The notes beneath the pieces are model-generated. The model saw nothing but the letters and a program-made list of their open reading frames with translations, had not been told where the DNA came from and made no database searches. Made by a program: the position numbers and the translations under genes. From NCBI RefSeq assembly GCF_025821665.1, contig NZ_JACKSJ010000128.1, forward strand, positions 1 to 44,411: DNA of 44,411 bases, written 5' to 3'. Below, in pieces: positions 1 through 7,730 of the stretch. Origin of the DNA: [Mycobacterium] manitobense. GTDB taxonomy: Bacteria > Actinomycetota > Actinomycetes > Mycobacteriales > Mycobacteriaceae. Numbering within the stretch: position 1 is the first letter of the stretch; each line of letters opens with the position of its first letter.

Positions 1-590
1 AGCTGCGGCACCGGGATGTTGAGGACGACGACCGGCGTCGGCGTGACAGCCGGGGCGGGCGCCGGTGCGGGTGCGGCCGGTGCAGGGGCGGGAGCCGCGA
101 CGGGCGCGGGACGCACGGGAGCCTTGACGGGGGCAGGCGGGCGGTTGTTGCTGATGCGGACGGGGACGGGCTGATTGTTCGCGGGCGCCGTCACCACGGT
201 CGGGACGGCGGCGACCGACGGCAGCGCCGGCGCCGCGGTCGGGGTCGCGGGCACGACGACCGCACCGGGTGTGACCGCGACGGGCGCTGGCGAATGCGGC
301 TCGGTGTAGTACTGCGAGACGACCACGCCGAGGACGGCGAAGGCGCCGACGGCACCCGCGATGGCGGCTGCCACCACGCCGTTGGTGAACGCCGTGGACC
401 GGCCGGTCGGGGCCTGGTCGTCGGCAGGGTCGGGGCCGTCGATCGGGCCGTGGAGGTCGGCGAGCGCGTTCGACCACGCCGAGGCCTGCGTGTGCTCCAG
501 GGACAGCACGTCGAGGTCGGCGGACCGGATCGTCTCGTTGTCCACCGCGCCGGTGTGGGCTGCGGTTTCGAGGTAGTCGGCGGCGTTCAT
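1..590 (-). CDS. Pro/Ala-rich single-pass membrane protein (C-terminus off window)
   Basis: The reading frame opens with ATG at 590 on the minus strand and runs off the left edge (196 complete codons). The first ~70 residues are polar and begin MNAADYLETAAHTGAVD. A single hydrophobic helix follows at about residues 73-95 (AAAIAGAVGAFAVLGVVVSQ). After it comes a long extracytoplasmic region very rich in Ala, Pro and Val, with repeated APAPA and PVAV strings. This layout is common in mycobacterial cell-envelope proteins of unknown function; I do not recognise a specific family. The ribosome binding site (AGAGGAG, 602-608) is separated from ATG by ten C and one G, which is unusual and may affect expression. 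Confidence 0.75.
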   Translation of the reverse strand, partial: MNAADYLETAAHTGAVDNETIRSADLDVLSLEHTQASAWSNALADLHGPIDGPDPADDQAPTGRSTAFTNGVVAAAIAGAVGAFAVLGVVVSQYYTEPHSPAPVAVTPGAVVVPATPTAAPALPSVAAVPTVVTAPANNQPVPVRISNNRPPAPVKAPVRPAPVAAPAPAPAAPAPAPAPAVTPTPVVVLNIPVPQ

Positions 591-591
591 C

Positions 592-601
592 GGGGGGGGG
601 G
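592..601 (-). repeat. Homopolymer of ten C between SD and start codon
   Basis: The plus strand has ten consecutive G at 592-601, read as ten C on the coding strand. They lie between an SD-like AGAGGAG (602-608) and the ATG at 590, giving an 11-nt spacer. Such tracts are prone to slipped-strand mutation. Here a length change would alter SD-to-start spacing without shifting the reading frame. Confidence 0.8.
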
Positions 602-692
602 CTCCTCTGTGGTCTCGTCCTCGGCCGTGTCGGCCGTCGTGGGACAAGTACAGAGGGGGACCGGGGCTACCGATCCCAATTACTGCCGGCCG

Positions 693-890
693 CTACTCCT
701 GCGCGGCGATCCGCAGTGCGGAGGCCGGGCACAGTTTCACGGCCTCGCGTGCGTGGTCCTCCTCGCCGGCGGGCACCTCGTCGACGATCACCTGGACGAT
801 GCCGTCGTCGTCCTGGTCGAACACCGCGTCGGCGACCATGACGCAGTTCCCTGACGCGATGCACGCGTCCTGTTCGGCTTCGACCCTCAT
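693..890 (-). CDS. Single-cluster [3Fe-4S] ferredoxin
   Basis: A 65-residue acidic ferredoxin. Cys10, Cys16 (CIASGNC) and Cys54 followed by Pro (KLCP) give the C-x5-C...CP pattern typical of actinobacterial [3Fe-4S] ferredoxins that feed electrons to class I cytochromes P450. The gene lies 19 nt downstream of a P450 gene on the same strand, so it is very likely that enzyme's redox partner. No ferredoxin reductase gene lies nearby, so reduction must depend on one encoded elsewhere. ATG at 890 gives the usual family length. Confidence 0.9.
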   Translation of the reverse strand: MRVEAEQDACIASGNCVMVADAVFDQDDDGIVQVIVDEVPAGEEDHAREAVKLCPASALRIAAQE

Positions 891-909
891 CCGCTCATCA
901 CCGCCCCTG

Positions 910-2121
910 CTACCAGCTCACTGCCAGCGACCGTAGTCCGTAGATGAAGTGGAACGACCGGAACTGCACATCCTCGAACGGCTCGGCGAGCGCGAGCCGC
1001 GGGAAGCGGCGCAGCAGTGCGGGGAAGGCGATCCGCATCTCCATCCGGGCCAGCGGTGCGCCGAGGCAGTGGTGCACGCCGTGGCCGAAGGCCAGATGCC
1101 CCATCGCGCCGCGGGAGATGTCGAGCTTCTCGGGTGCGTCGACGAAGTTCGGGTCCCGGTTGCCCGTCGGCAGTGACACGAACACCAGCTGGCCCGCCGG
1201 GATGGGCACTCCCGCCACCTCGACGTCGGTAGTGGTGATGCGGGGGATCGCGCTGTGCACGATGGAGAGCCAGCGCAGCAGCTCCTCGACCGCGGGCGCC
1301 ACCGCATCGGGATCGTCGCGCACCGCCGCCAGCTGGTCGGGGTGCCGCAGCAGCGCGAGGGTGCCGAGGCCGAGCATGTTCGACGTGGTCTCGTGTCCGG
1401 CCAGCAGCAGCAGGCTCGCCACGCCGACGAGTTCGTCGTCGGTCAGTTCGTCGCCGTGCTCGCGCACCATCATGCCGAGGATGTCGTCGCCGGGCTCCAC
1501 CCGCGCCCGGGTGACCAGCGATTGCATGTAGTCGCGGCTCTGCCGCTGCAGCTCGAACCGGTCGGGGATCGGGATGGACAGGTCCAGCTGGCGTGCCGAC
1601 CGGCGCTGGAAGTCGGCGCGGTCCTCGTACGGCACGCCCAGCAGCTCGCAGATCACCAGCGACGGGATCGGCAGCGCGAAGCCCTCAACGAGATCCGCTG
1701 GGGCGCCGGTCTTTTCCATCGCGTCGAGGTGCTCGTCGACGATGGCCACAATCCGGGGTTCGAGCCGCTTCATCCGCCGGATGGTGAATTCGGGGGTGAG
1801 CATCCGGCGCAGCCGCTGGTGGTCGGGCGGGTCGAGGCCGAGCAGGTTCCCCGACCGGTTGCGCTGCTGTTCGTCCTCCGAGAGCACCGGGGCGCCCGGG
1901 ATCACGAAGCCGGGCGGTCGCCCGTTGGAGAAGCGCTGGTGATCCGACAGCACCGCCTTGGCGTCCTCGTGGCGGGTGACCAGGTAGACGTCCATGCCGA
2001 AGGCGCTCTTGGCGATCCGCACACCCGTCGACTCGCGGATCTCGCGCAGTTCGGGGGTGGGATCGAAGTCGTTGCGGCGCATGTGCAACGGCGGCAGCGG
2101 TTCGGCCTCGACGTCGGTCAT
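910..2121 (-). CDS. Cytochrome P450 monooxygenase
   Basis: A complete 403-residue soluble bacterial P450. The I-helix motif AGHETT is at 241-246, the K-helix EELLR holds the ExxR pair (E280/R283), and the heme loop FGHGVHHCLG places the thiolate ligand at Cys352. The overall pattern resembles CYP105/107-type actinobacterial enzymes; the substrate cannot be read from sequence. It starts 9 nt after the end of an alpha/beta hydrolase gene, and the ferredoxin gene follows. The MMPL-hydrolase-P450-ferredoxin order, with a divergent MarR gene, suggests an inducible system that modifies and exports a lipophilic compound. CYP family assignment is tentative; the P450 identity is firm. Confidence 0.92.
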   Translation of the reverse strand: MTDVEAEPLPPLHMRRNDFDPTPELREIRESTGVRIAKSAFGMDVYLVTRHEDAKAVLSDHQRFSNGRPPGFVIPGAPVLSEDEQQRNRSGNLLGLDPPDHQRLRRMLTPEFTIRRMKRLEPRIVAIVDEHLDAMEKTGAPADLVEGFALPIPSLVICELLGVPYEDRADFQRRSARQLDLSIPIPDRFELQRQSRDYMQSLVTRARVEPGDDILGMMVREHGDELTDDELVGVASLLLLAGHETTSNMLGLGTLALLRHPDQLAAVRDDPDAVAPAVEELLRWLSIVHSAIPRITTTDVEVAGVPIPAGQLVFVSLPTGNRDPNFVDAPEKLDISRGAMGHLAFGHGVHHCLGAPLARMEMRIAFPALLRRFPRLALAEPFEDVQFRSFHFIYGLRSLAVSW

Positions 2122-2130
2122 GTCACGACG

Positions 2131-2943
2131 CTACCCGCGTGCGAGGAAGTCCCCGGTCAGCGTGTTGACGAGCGGCGGGTTCTCCAGTGCCGCGAGGTGG
2201 GCGACGCCGTCGAGCACGACGAACGAGGCACCCGTGATGGCGTCGGCCATGGCGGCGGTCTCGGGAATCGGGAAGGTGGCGTCCTCGGCGCCGGCGACCA
2301 CCAGCACCGGAGTCCTGACGCCGGCCAGCAGCGCGCGCTGATCCGGGCGCAGCGGCACCACCGAGCGCACCGCCCACCGGGCCGAGTCGACGTCGACGCG
2401 CTGGACGGCGTCGCGCACGTAGGCGACCACGTCCGGGCGGGTCCGCATGGTGGTGGGTCCGAGGAACGCCTTGAGCACCGACCGGGTCAGCGGCGGCCGG
2501 ATGCCGCGCAGCAGTCCCGCCATTCGCAGCAGCAGCCCGTATTCGAGCCGCTGCCTGCCGCCTGCGGCCGAGGCCGTGCAGTTCATCAGCACCGCCCGTC
2601 CGATCCGGTCGGGATGGCGGGCGGCAAACGTGGCGCCGATCATCCCGCCCCACGAGTTGCCGACGAAGTGTGCCCTCGGCACCCCGAGTGCGTCGAGGAT
2701 GTCGACGACGCAGCGCGCGCAGTCCTCGAACGAGAATGTCGCCGTGAGCTTTTCGCTCCCGCCGTGGCCGGGCGGGTCGACCAGCACGACGCGGTGCCCG
2801 GAGCCGAAGTGCGCCGCCTGAGCCGACCACATCTCGCCGGTCATCAGCAGGCTGGGCCAGAACACGATGGTGTCGCCGGTCTGCGCGCCGCCGACCGTCG
2901 TTCTCAGCCGGCCGAGTGCGGTGTCGATCAGGCGTTCCTGCAC
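2131..2943 (-). CDS. Alpha/beta-fold hydrolase
   Basis: The likely start is GTG at 2943, 11 nt after the MMPL stop codon, giving 270 residues. The frame stays open further upstream inside the exporter gene, but that part has no family resemblance. An oxyanion-hole region lies around residues 28-40. The nucleophile elbow GNSWGG puts the catalytic Ser at about residue 97. The acid is probably in AGAEDATFP and the His in DGVAHLA near the C-terminus, a complete triad. The sequence resembles 3-oxoadipate-enol-lactonase/haloperoxidase-like hydrolases; substrate unknown. Position between exporter and P450 suggests hydrolysis of the same compound. Confidence 0.85.
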   Translation of the reverse strand: MQERLIDTALGRLRTTVGGAQTGDTIVFWPSLLMTGEMWSAQAAHFGSGHRVVLVDPPGHGGSEKLTATFSFEDCARCVVDILDALGVPRAHFVGNSWGGMIGATFAARHPDRIGRAVLMNCTASAAGGRQRLEYGLLLRMAGLLRGIRPPLTRSVLKAFLGPTTMRTRPDVVAYVRDAVQRVDVDSARWAVRSVVPLRPDQRALLAGVRTPVLVVAGAEDATFPIPETAAMADAITGASFVVLDGVAHLAALENPPLVNTLTGDFLARG

Positions 2944-2954
2944 GACTTGTGACG

Positions 2955-4982
2955 CTAGCGGTCCGGCCGCAGCGCCGGCCACCAGATGCGCGGTCCGATC
3001 AGGGTGAACAACGCGGGGATGATCACGGTGCGCACCAGGAACGTGTCCAGCAGGATGCCGAGTCCGACGATGATGCCGACCTGGGTGAGCACGATCAGCG
3101 GCAGCACGCCCAGCACGCAGAACACCGCGGCCAGCACGATGCCCGCGCTGGTGATGACGGCGCCGGTCGCGGACACCGCGCGCACGATGCCCTCCCGGGT
3201 GCCGTGTTCGGGTGTCTCCTCGCGGGCGCGGGTGACGAGGAAGATCGTGTAGTCGACGCCGAGCGCCACCAGGAACAGGAACGCGAACAGCGGCGTCGAG
3301 TTGTCGAGCGCGGGGAAGCCGAACAGGTGCACGCTGGCCCAGCCGCCGAGGCCGATCGCCGCGAGTGCCGACAGCACGGTCACCGCCACCAGGACCAGCG
3401 GCGCCAGTGCGGAACGCAGCAGCGCGTACAACACGAGCAGGACGACCGCGAGGATCGCCGGGATCACCACCAGGCGGTCGCGGGCGGCGGCGGCGCCGAT
3501 GTCGCGGGCCTGCGCGTCCGATCCGCCGACCAGCGCTGCCGGATCCGCCTCGTGCACCGACGTCCGAAGGCGGTCGACGGTGTCGAAGGCCCGATCCGAT
3601 GCGGGGTCGGCGTCGAGCACCACCGACCACTGCGTCAGACCCGAGGGCGACTGCCCCGCCGGGTTCGCCGAGACCACGCCGTCGGTGTCGTCGATGGCCC
3701 GCTGGATCGCCGCGGCCTGCGACGTGGGCCCGATCACCCGGGTGGGGTCGGTGAGACCGCCGGGGAAATGGTCGGCCAATCGCTCGTAGCCCGTGACCGA
3801 TTCGGCCTGCACCCGGAACTGCTCGGTCTGCGAGAGCCCGAGCGGGGTGCTCAGCAGGCCGGTGCACAGCAGCGCCAGCGCGGCGATCGACACCACGGCG
3901 ACGCGACCAGGGCGGCGCGCCACCGCGTCGGCGATCCGGTGCCAGACCCCGCTCTCGGTGAGCGGTGTCGCGCCCGTCCGGGGGATGAACGGCCAGAACA
4001 GCCGCTTGCCGAACACGCGCAGCAGCGGCGGCAGCACCAGCAGCACGAACACCGCGGCGACCACCAGGCCGGACGCTGCCTGCACGCCGAGGCTGCGGGT
4101 GCTCGGTGCGGACGCGAACACCAGCGTCAGCAGTGCCAGCACCACCGTGGCGTTGCTCGCGACGATCGCCGGGCCCGCGCTGCGCACCGCGACCCGCAGC
4201 GCGTTGCGGTGGTCCTCTTCGCGGCCGAGTTCCTCGCGGTAGCGCGAGATCAGCAGCAGCGCATAGTTCGTCCCCGCGCCGAACACCAGCACACTGGTGA
4301 TGCCGGAGGTCGAACCGTCCGGGCTCATGCCGAGGGCTTCGGCGACGGCGGTGCCCGCCACGGCGGCCACCCGGTCGGCGAAGCCGATCACGGCAAGGGG
4401 CACCAGGAACAGGACCGGCGACCGGTAGGTGACGATCAGCAGGACGGCCACCACCGCCGCGGTCACCGCGAGCAGGGTGAAGTTCGCGCCGGCGAAGGAG
4501 TTGGCGATGTCGGCTCCGAACGCCGGGCCCCCGGTCACCTCGGCCCTCAGGTCGGCGGGCAGACCGTCGGTGGCGGCGGTCCGCAGGCCCTTCACGGCGT
4601 CGTTGAGGGCGAACCCGGACAGCTCGCCGCTCAGCGAGACGGTGGTCACCGCGGCTTGGTCGTCATCGGAGATCACCACGGGCGGGCCTGCGGCGCCGCC
4701 GGTTTCGGCGACGGCCAGCATGCGCTGGCGCGCCTGTCCGGCGGCGTCGATGTCCGCGGGCGTCAGCGCGGTTCCATCGGCGCGGGTGACGACCAGGACG
4801 GCAGGCACCTGGTCGCCGTCGGGGAATTCGGTGCGTAGGGCGGTGACGCGTGCCGACTCCGCATCGGACGGCACGGACACCGGCGACTGGCTGCCGGAGT
4901 CCCCGCTGCCGACGAGGCCGAGCAGCGCACCGGAGAGCGCGACGACGATGAGGGCGAGCACCCAGGAGAAGCGACCGGACAT
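2955..4982 (-). CDS. MMPL-family RND transporter
   Basis: 675 residues with a signal-anchor helix at the N-terminus, a periplasmic loop (about 30-165), a block of transmembrane helices, a second helix and loop (about 360-500), and a second block of helices. The duplicated MMPL signatures are present: GTNYALLLISRYREEL and GVDYTIFLVTRAREE, both carrying the acidic or polar residues used for proton relay in this family. It is shorter than the ~950-residue lipid-exporting MmpL proteins and matches the compact YdfJ-like group. It is first in the operon and divergent from a MarR regulator, which suggests induced efflux of a lipophilic or toxic molecule. Confidence 0.92.
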   Translation of the reverse strand: MSGRFSWVLALIVVALSGALLGLVGSGDSGSQSPVSVPSDAESARVTALRTEFPDGDQVPAVLVVTRADGTALTPADIDAAGQARQRMLAVAETGGAAGPPVVISDDDQAAVTTVSLSGELSGFALNDAVKGLRTAATDGLPADLRAEVTGGPAFGADIANSFAGANFTLLAVTAAVVAVLLIVTYRSPVLFLVPLAVIGFADRVAAVAGTAVAEALGMSPDGSTSGITSVLVFGAGTNYALLLISRYREELGREEDHRNALRVAVRSAGPAIVASNATVVLALLTLVFASAPSTRSLGVQAASGLVVAAVFVLLVLPPLLRVFGKRLFWPFIPRTGATPLTESGVWHRIADAVARRPGRVAVVSIAALALLCTGLLSTPLGLSQTEQFRVQAESVTGYERLADHFPGGLTDPTRVIGPTSQAAAIQRAIDDTDGVVSANPAGQSPSGLTQWSVVLDADPASDRAFDTVDRLRTSVHEADPAALVGGSDAQARDIGAAAARDRLVVIPAILAVVLLVLYALLRSALAPLVLVAVTVLSALAAIGLGGWASVHLFGFPALDNSTPLFAFLFLVALGVDYTIFLVTRAREETPEHGTREGIVRAVSATGAVITSAGIVLAAVFCVLGVLPLIVLTQVGIIVGLGILLDTFLVRTVIIPALFTLIGPRIWWPALRPDR

Positions 4983-5001
4983 CCTCAGAATATTTCAGAT
5001 A

Positions 5002-5018
5002 CTTAACTATTAATCAAG
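5002..5018. promoter_or_regulatory. Candidate MarR operator (imperfect palindrome)
   Basis: CTTAACTATTAATCAAG is an imperfect inverted repeat (12 of 16 non-central positions symmetric) in the 63-nt gap between the divergent exporter and marR genes. This is an AT-rich island in otherwise GC-rich sequence. It covers the -35 region of the marR promoter and lies about 20 nt upstream of the exporter start, so binding could repress both directions. Binding by the adjacent MarR is an inference. Confidence 0.55.
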
Positions 5019-5033
5019 TGAACGAACAACCGC

Positions 5034-5039
5034 TACGCT
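5034..5039 (+). promoter_or_regulatory. -10 element for leaderless marR
   Basis: TACGCT fits TANNNT and is followed by 6 nt and then the GTG start at 5046. Transcription would begin at or within 1 nt of the start codon. No SD sequence precedes the GTG. Confidence 0.55.
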
Positions 5040-5045
5040 GTCGGG

Positions 5046-5510
5046 GTGGACCGGGCGGAGCTGGAGGCGGTGATCGCCGCGGATGTACGGGCGCTCACCG
5101 CGGAGTCCGAACGCGTCGGCCGGCTGTTCGCGGCGCGGCACGACGTCTCGGTGAACGACTTCCGCGCCCTTCTGCACGTCATGGTGGCCGACACGGCGGG
5201 CACACCGCTGACCGCGGGCGAACTGCGACACCGGATGGGAATGTCCGGAGCGGCCATCACCTACCTGGTCGAGCGGATGATCGCGTCGGGCCACCTCGAG
5301 CGCGAGTCGGACCCGACGGACCGGCGCAAGGTGATGCTGCGGGTGGCCGACCACGGCATGGCGGTGGCGAAGGGGTTCTTCACGCCGCTGGCCGACCACA
5401 GCCACCGCGCGATGGCCGGCCTCTCCGACCGGGACCTCGCCGCCGCGCACCGCACCTTCGCCGCTGTGCTCGAGGCGATGCTGGCCTTTCAGCGCGAGGT
5501 GGACGGCTAG
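5046..5510 (+). CDS. MarR-family transcriptional regulator
   Basis: 154 residues from a GTG start. The winged-helix core is visible: LTAGELRHRMGMSGAAITYLVERMIASGHLERESDPTDRRKVMLRVADHG. The wing motif ESDPTDRRK is diagnostic of MarR proteins. Such dimers usually repress a neighbouring efflux or detoxification gene until a small phenolic or lipophilic ligand binds. It is transcribed divergently from the MMPL-hydrolase-P450-ferredoxin operon, with a palindrome in the shared promoter, so it most likely controls that operon and itself. Its stop codon interlocks with that of the convergent aminopeptidase gene (CTAG, 5507-5510). Confidence 0.92.
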   Translation: MDRAELEAVIAADVRALTAESERVGRLFAARHDVSVNDFRALLHVMVADTAGTPLTAGELRHRMGMSGAAITYLVERMIASGHLERESDPTDRRKVMLRVADHGMAVAKGFFTPLADHSHRAMAGLSDRDLAAAHRTFAAVLEAMLAFQREVDG

Positions 5511-6301
5511 GTCGTGGGCCGCGGCTCGCGCAGCCGGGTCGGGGTGAGGATGCGCGGGCCGGCTTCGGTGATCGCGATGGTGTGCTCGGAGTGCGCCGCG
5601 TTCGACCCGTCCGCCGAGCGCAGCGTCCAGCCGTCGGCGTCGATGACCAGGCGGTCGCTGCCTCGTGCCCACCACGGCTCGAGCGCGAGGGTCATGCCCG
5701 GCCGCAACAGCAGGCCGCGGCCCGGCCGTCCGCGATTGGGAATGTGCGGGTCCTCGTGCATCGTGCGACCCAAACCGTGCCCGCCGAATTCGACGTTGAC
5801 GCGGTAGCCGGCGTCGGCGGCGACGCGGCCGATCGCGGCGGAGATGTCACCGAGCCGACCGCCGGGCACCGCTGCCGCGACACCTGCGTCGAGGGCCCGC
5901 CGCGTCGACTCGATCAGCGCTGTGTCGGCGTCGTCGGCACTGTCACCGACGATGACCGAGACCGCGGCGTCGGCCACCCACCCGTCGATCGACACCGCGA
6001 AGTCCAGGCTCAACACATCGCCGTCACGGAGCACGTAGTCGTGCGGCATGCCGTGCAGCACAGCGTCGTTGACCGACAGGCAGATGACGTTGCGAAACGG
6101 CCCGCGGCCGAACGACGGCGCGTAATCCCAGTAGCACGACGTGGCGCCGCGCTCGGCGACCAGTGCGCGGGCACGGTGCTCGAGATGTATGAGGTTCATC
6201 CCGGGTTCCGCCTCGGCCGCCAGCGTCGCCAATGTCTGCGCGACGAAGTCACCCGTCACCGCCATCTTGTCGATCTCCTGGGCGGTCTTCAGTTCGATCA
6301 C
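5507..6301 (-). CDS. map: Methionine aminopeptidase, type I
   Basis: 264 residues with the pita-bread fold and all five dinuclear-metal ligands at E. coli-like spacing: Asp100, Asp111, His175, Glu208 and Glu239. Substrate-site His83 (VLHGMP) and His182 (MHEDPHIPN) are also present. It removes the initiator Met from nascent proteins in the cytosol. The GTG at 6301 is preceded by a good SD (GGAGG, 7-nt spacing). It lacks the N-terminal extension of the type Ic enzyme and has an unusual C-terminal tail. It is divergent from a small XRE regulator, so this is probably a regulated extra MetAP copy rather than the housekeeping one; that last point is inference. Confidence 0.9.
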   Translation of the reverse strand: MIELKTAQEIDKMAVTGDFVAQTLATLAAEAEPGMNLIHLEHRARALVAERGATSCYWDYAPSFGRGPFRNVICLSVNDAVLHGMPHDYVLRDGDVLSLDFAVSIDGWVADAAVSVIVGDSADDADTALIESTRRALDAGVAAAVPGGRLGDISAAIGRVAADAGYRVNVEFGGHGLGRTMHEDPHIPNRGRPGRGLLLRPGMTLALEPWWARGSDRLVIDADGWTLRSADGSNAAHSEHTIAITEAGPRILTPTRLREPRPTT

Positions 6302-6322
6302 GTCCGTGCCTCCGTGCGGGGT

Positions 6323-6373
6323 CGGTATTTTTATACCGTCACGACGGTACCAGCTCCGGTATTTGAATACCGG
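6323..6373. promoter_or_regulatory. Palindromic operator region between map and XRE regulator
   Basis: Three GGTA/TACC inverted repeats are packed here. Box 1 at 6323-6338 is CGGTAT-TTTT-ATACCG, a perfect 6-bp repeat overlapping a TATAAA -10-like sequence for map on the minus strand. Box 2 at 6356-6373 is CCGGTATTTGAATACCGG, a perfect 8-bp repeat with a 2-nt spacer, directly upstream of the XRE -10. Between them is a bare GGTACC (6346-6351). Box centres are 18 and 16 bp apart. The natural ligand would be the XRE protein; inference. Confidence 0.65.
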
Positions 6374-6374
6374 C

Positions 6375-6380
6375 TATGCT
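6375..6380 (+). promoter_or_regulatory. -10 element for leaderless XRE gene
   Basis: TATGCT is followed by 7 nt and then ATG at 6388. The upstream in-frame ATG at 6376 lies inside this hexamer, so it is unlikely to be the true start. Confidence 0.5.
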
Positions 6381-6387
6381 GACGTCC

Positions 6388-6654
6388 ATGGTGCGCGTAC
6401 CGCTGAGCCCGGAGCAGGTGAGGGCCGGACAACGCCTCGGCGCGCTGATGAGGACGGCCCGCGCCGGACGCGACCCCGAGACGATCGCGCGCGACGCCGG
6501 CATCTCACCCGAGACGCTGCGCAAGATCGAGGTCGGAAGAATGCCAAGCCCCAGCTTCGGCACGGTGATCGGGCTCTGCAACGCCCTCGGCCTGCCGCTG
6601 CAGGACGCCGTCGACGCCTGGCACGGGGCCGACGACCACCAGCTGGCCATCTAG
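6388..6654 (+). CDS. XRE-family helix-turn-helix regulator
   Basis: 88 residues from ATG 6388, chosen because a TANNNT hexamer sits 7 nt upstream; ATG 6376 would add four residues. The helix-turn-helix is RLGALMRTARAGRDPETIARDAGISPETLRKIEVGRM, with the XRE-type recognition helix SPETLRKIE. No effector or peptidase domain follows, so it is a minimal DNA-binding protein, probably dimeric. It is divergent from a methionine aminopeptidase gene, with palindromes between them, and probably regulates both. It is not an obvious antitoxin because no toxin gene adjoins it. Its stop interlocks with that of the convergent reductase gene. Confidence 0.85.
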   Translation: MVRVPLSPEQVRAGQRLGALMRTARAGRDPETIARDAGISPETLRKIEVGRMPSPSFGTVIGLCNALGLPLQDAVDAWHGADDHQLAI

Positions 6655-7730
6655 AGCGCGAAGCGCCCCGCGAATCCACGCAGCGGCACATCGGCGCTGG
6701 TGAGCAGTCCCGGCGGCGCCGCGACCACCGAGCGGATCGCGTTGAGTGCGGGCAGGCCGGTGACGGTCATGCCGATCGACGCGAAGTTCTCCGGATTCGA
6801 CAGGTCCACACCGGGTTTGGGGAAGATCATGTGCTTGTTGTAGACGCACGGATCGCCCTTGATCTGAGTGATGTAGCAGCCCTTGATGTCCCAGCTCGGG
6901 TCCGTATGCGGGGTCATCTGCCACTCCAGGTGGGTCTCCACCCGCGGCACGCCGTCTACCATGCCCTGGTACTTGATGTAATTGCCGCCGAGTGAGCCCT
7001 TCGGCAGTCGGTACCAGCCGAGGTCGACGTCCTTGGTGCAGGCGCCGAGCTCGTAGCTGAACGCCACCTCGTCGAGGTCGAGGCCGAAGCAGTCGGCCAT
7101 CATCAGCACGCTGTCGGCGAAGACCCGGGTGTACTTCTCCAGCTTGCCCGGGATCGACGGATCATCCACGGGCAAGCCGTAACCGACCTCGATCCAGGTG
7201 TCCTTGGAGTGGTGGCAGGACACGTCGACCGATTCGATCGTGGTGACGTTCTCGATCTCGGCGACATCGGCCGAGCAGGCCACCCCGAGGATCTGGTTGA
7301 CGCCGGGGTTCATGCCGGTGCCGTAGAACGTCGAACCGCCCTTCGCGCAGGCCTCCGAGAGCAGTTGCGTCACCGGCTTTCCCGACGGGTGCGGGTGGTT
7401 GGTGTCGCGGTGCCAGCCCGTGATCCAGTCGGCGGTGGTGACGATGTCGATGCCGGCCTCGAGCACCGCGACGTAGAGATCCTCGTCGGGGAACACGCCG
7501 TGGAACGTGAGAACATCGGGCTCGGCGGCGATGATCTCGTCCACCGTCCCTGTCGCGGTGACCCCGATCGGGTCGATCCCGGCGATCTCCCCGGCGTCGC
7601 GACCCACCTTCTCCGGTGTGTAGCAGTGCAGCCCGACCAATTCGAGGTCGGTCCGGTGCTGCAGCCGGCGGATCATCTCGGAACCGACGTTGCCCGTCGC
7701 CACCTGGAACACGCGGATCGGTGAAGTCAT
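6651..7730 (-). CDS. NAD(P)H-dependent dehydrogenase, dihydrodipicolinate-reductase-like
   Basis: 359 residues with an N-terminal Rossmann segment (RVFQVATGNVGSEMIRRL) and a fold-wide resemblance to mycobacterial proteins named NAD(P)H-dependent amine dehydrogenase or dihydrodipicolinate reductase N-terminal-domain proteins. True DapB is shorter and carries a different catalytic segment, so this is not lysine biosynthesis. The start ATG overlaps the Rieske oxygenase stop by 4 nt (ATGA), so the two are translationally coupled and probably act on the same compound. It could be the oxygenase's metabolic partner; it has no flavin or iron-sulfur domain and so is not an obvious electron donor. Confidence 0.8.
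   Translation of the reverse strand: MTSPIRVFQVATGNVGSEMIRRLQHRTDLELVGLHCYTPEKVGRDAGEIAGIDPIGVTATGTVDEIIAAEPDVLTFHGVFPDEDLYVAVLEAGIDIVTTADWITGWHRDTNHPHPSGKPVTQLLSEACAKGGSTFYGTGMNPGVNQILGVACSADVAEIENVTTIESVDVSCHHSKDTWIEVGYGLPVDDPSIPGKLEKYTRVFADSVLMMADCFGLDLDEVAFSYELGACTKDVDLGWYRLPKGSLGGNYIKYQGMVDGVPRVETHLEWQMTPHTDPSWDIKGCYITQIKGDPCVYNKHMIFPKPGVDLSNPENFASIGMTVTGLPALNAIRSVVAAPPGLLTSADVPLRGFAGRFAL

Noticed and set aside
1255..4838. Long plus-strand open frames (565 and 640 codons) opposite the P450, hydrolase and exporter genes
   Set aside because: They are antisense shadows in high-GC DNA, rich in Arg/Gly/His/Gln with no domain. The minus-strand genes carry complete family motifs.
6376..6654. 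XRE protein and methionine aminopeptidase as a toxin-antitoxin pair
   Set aside because: The peptidase has a full MetAP active site, and the XRE protein lacks an antitoxin domain. Divergent regulation fits better.
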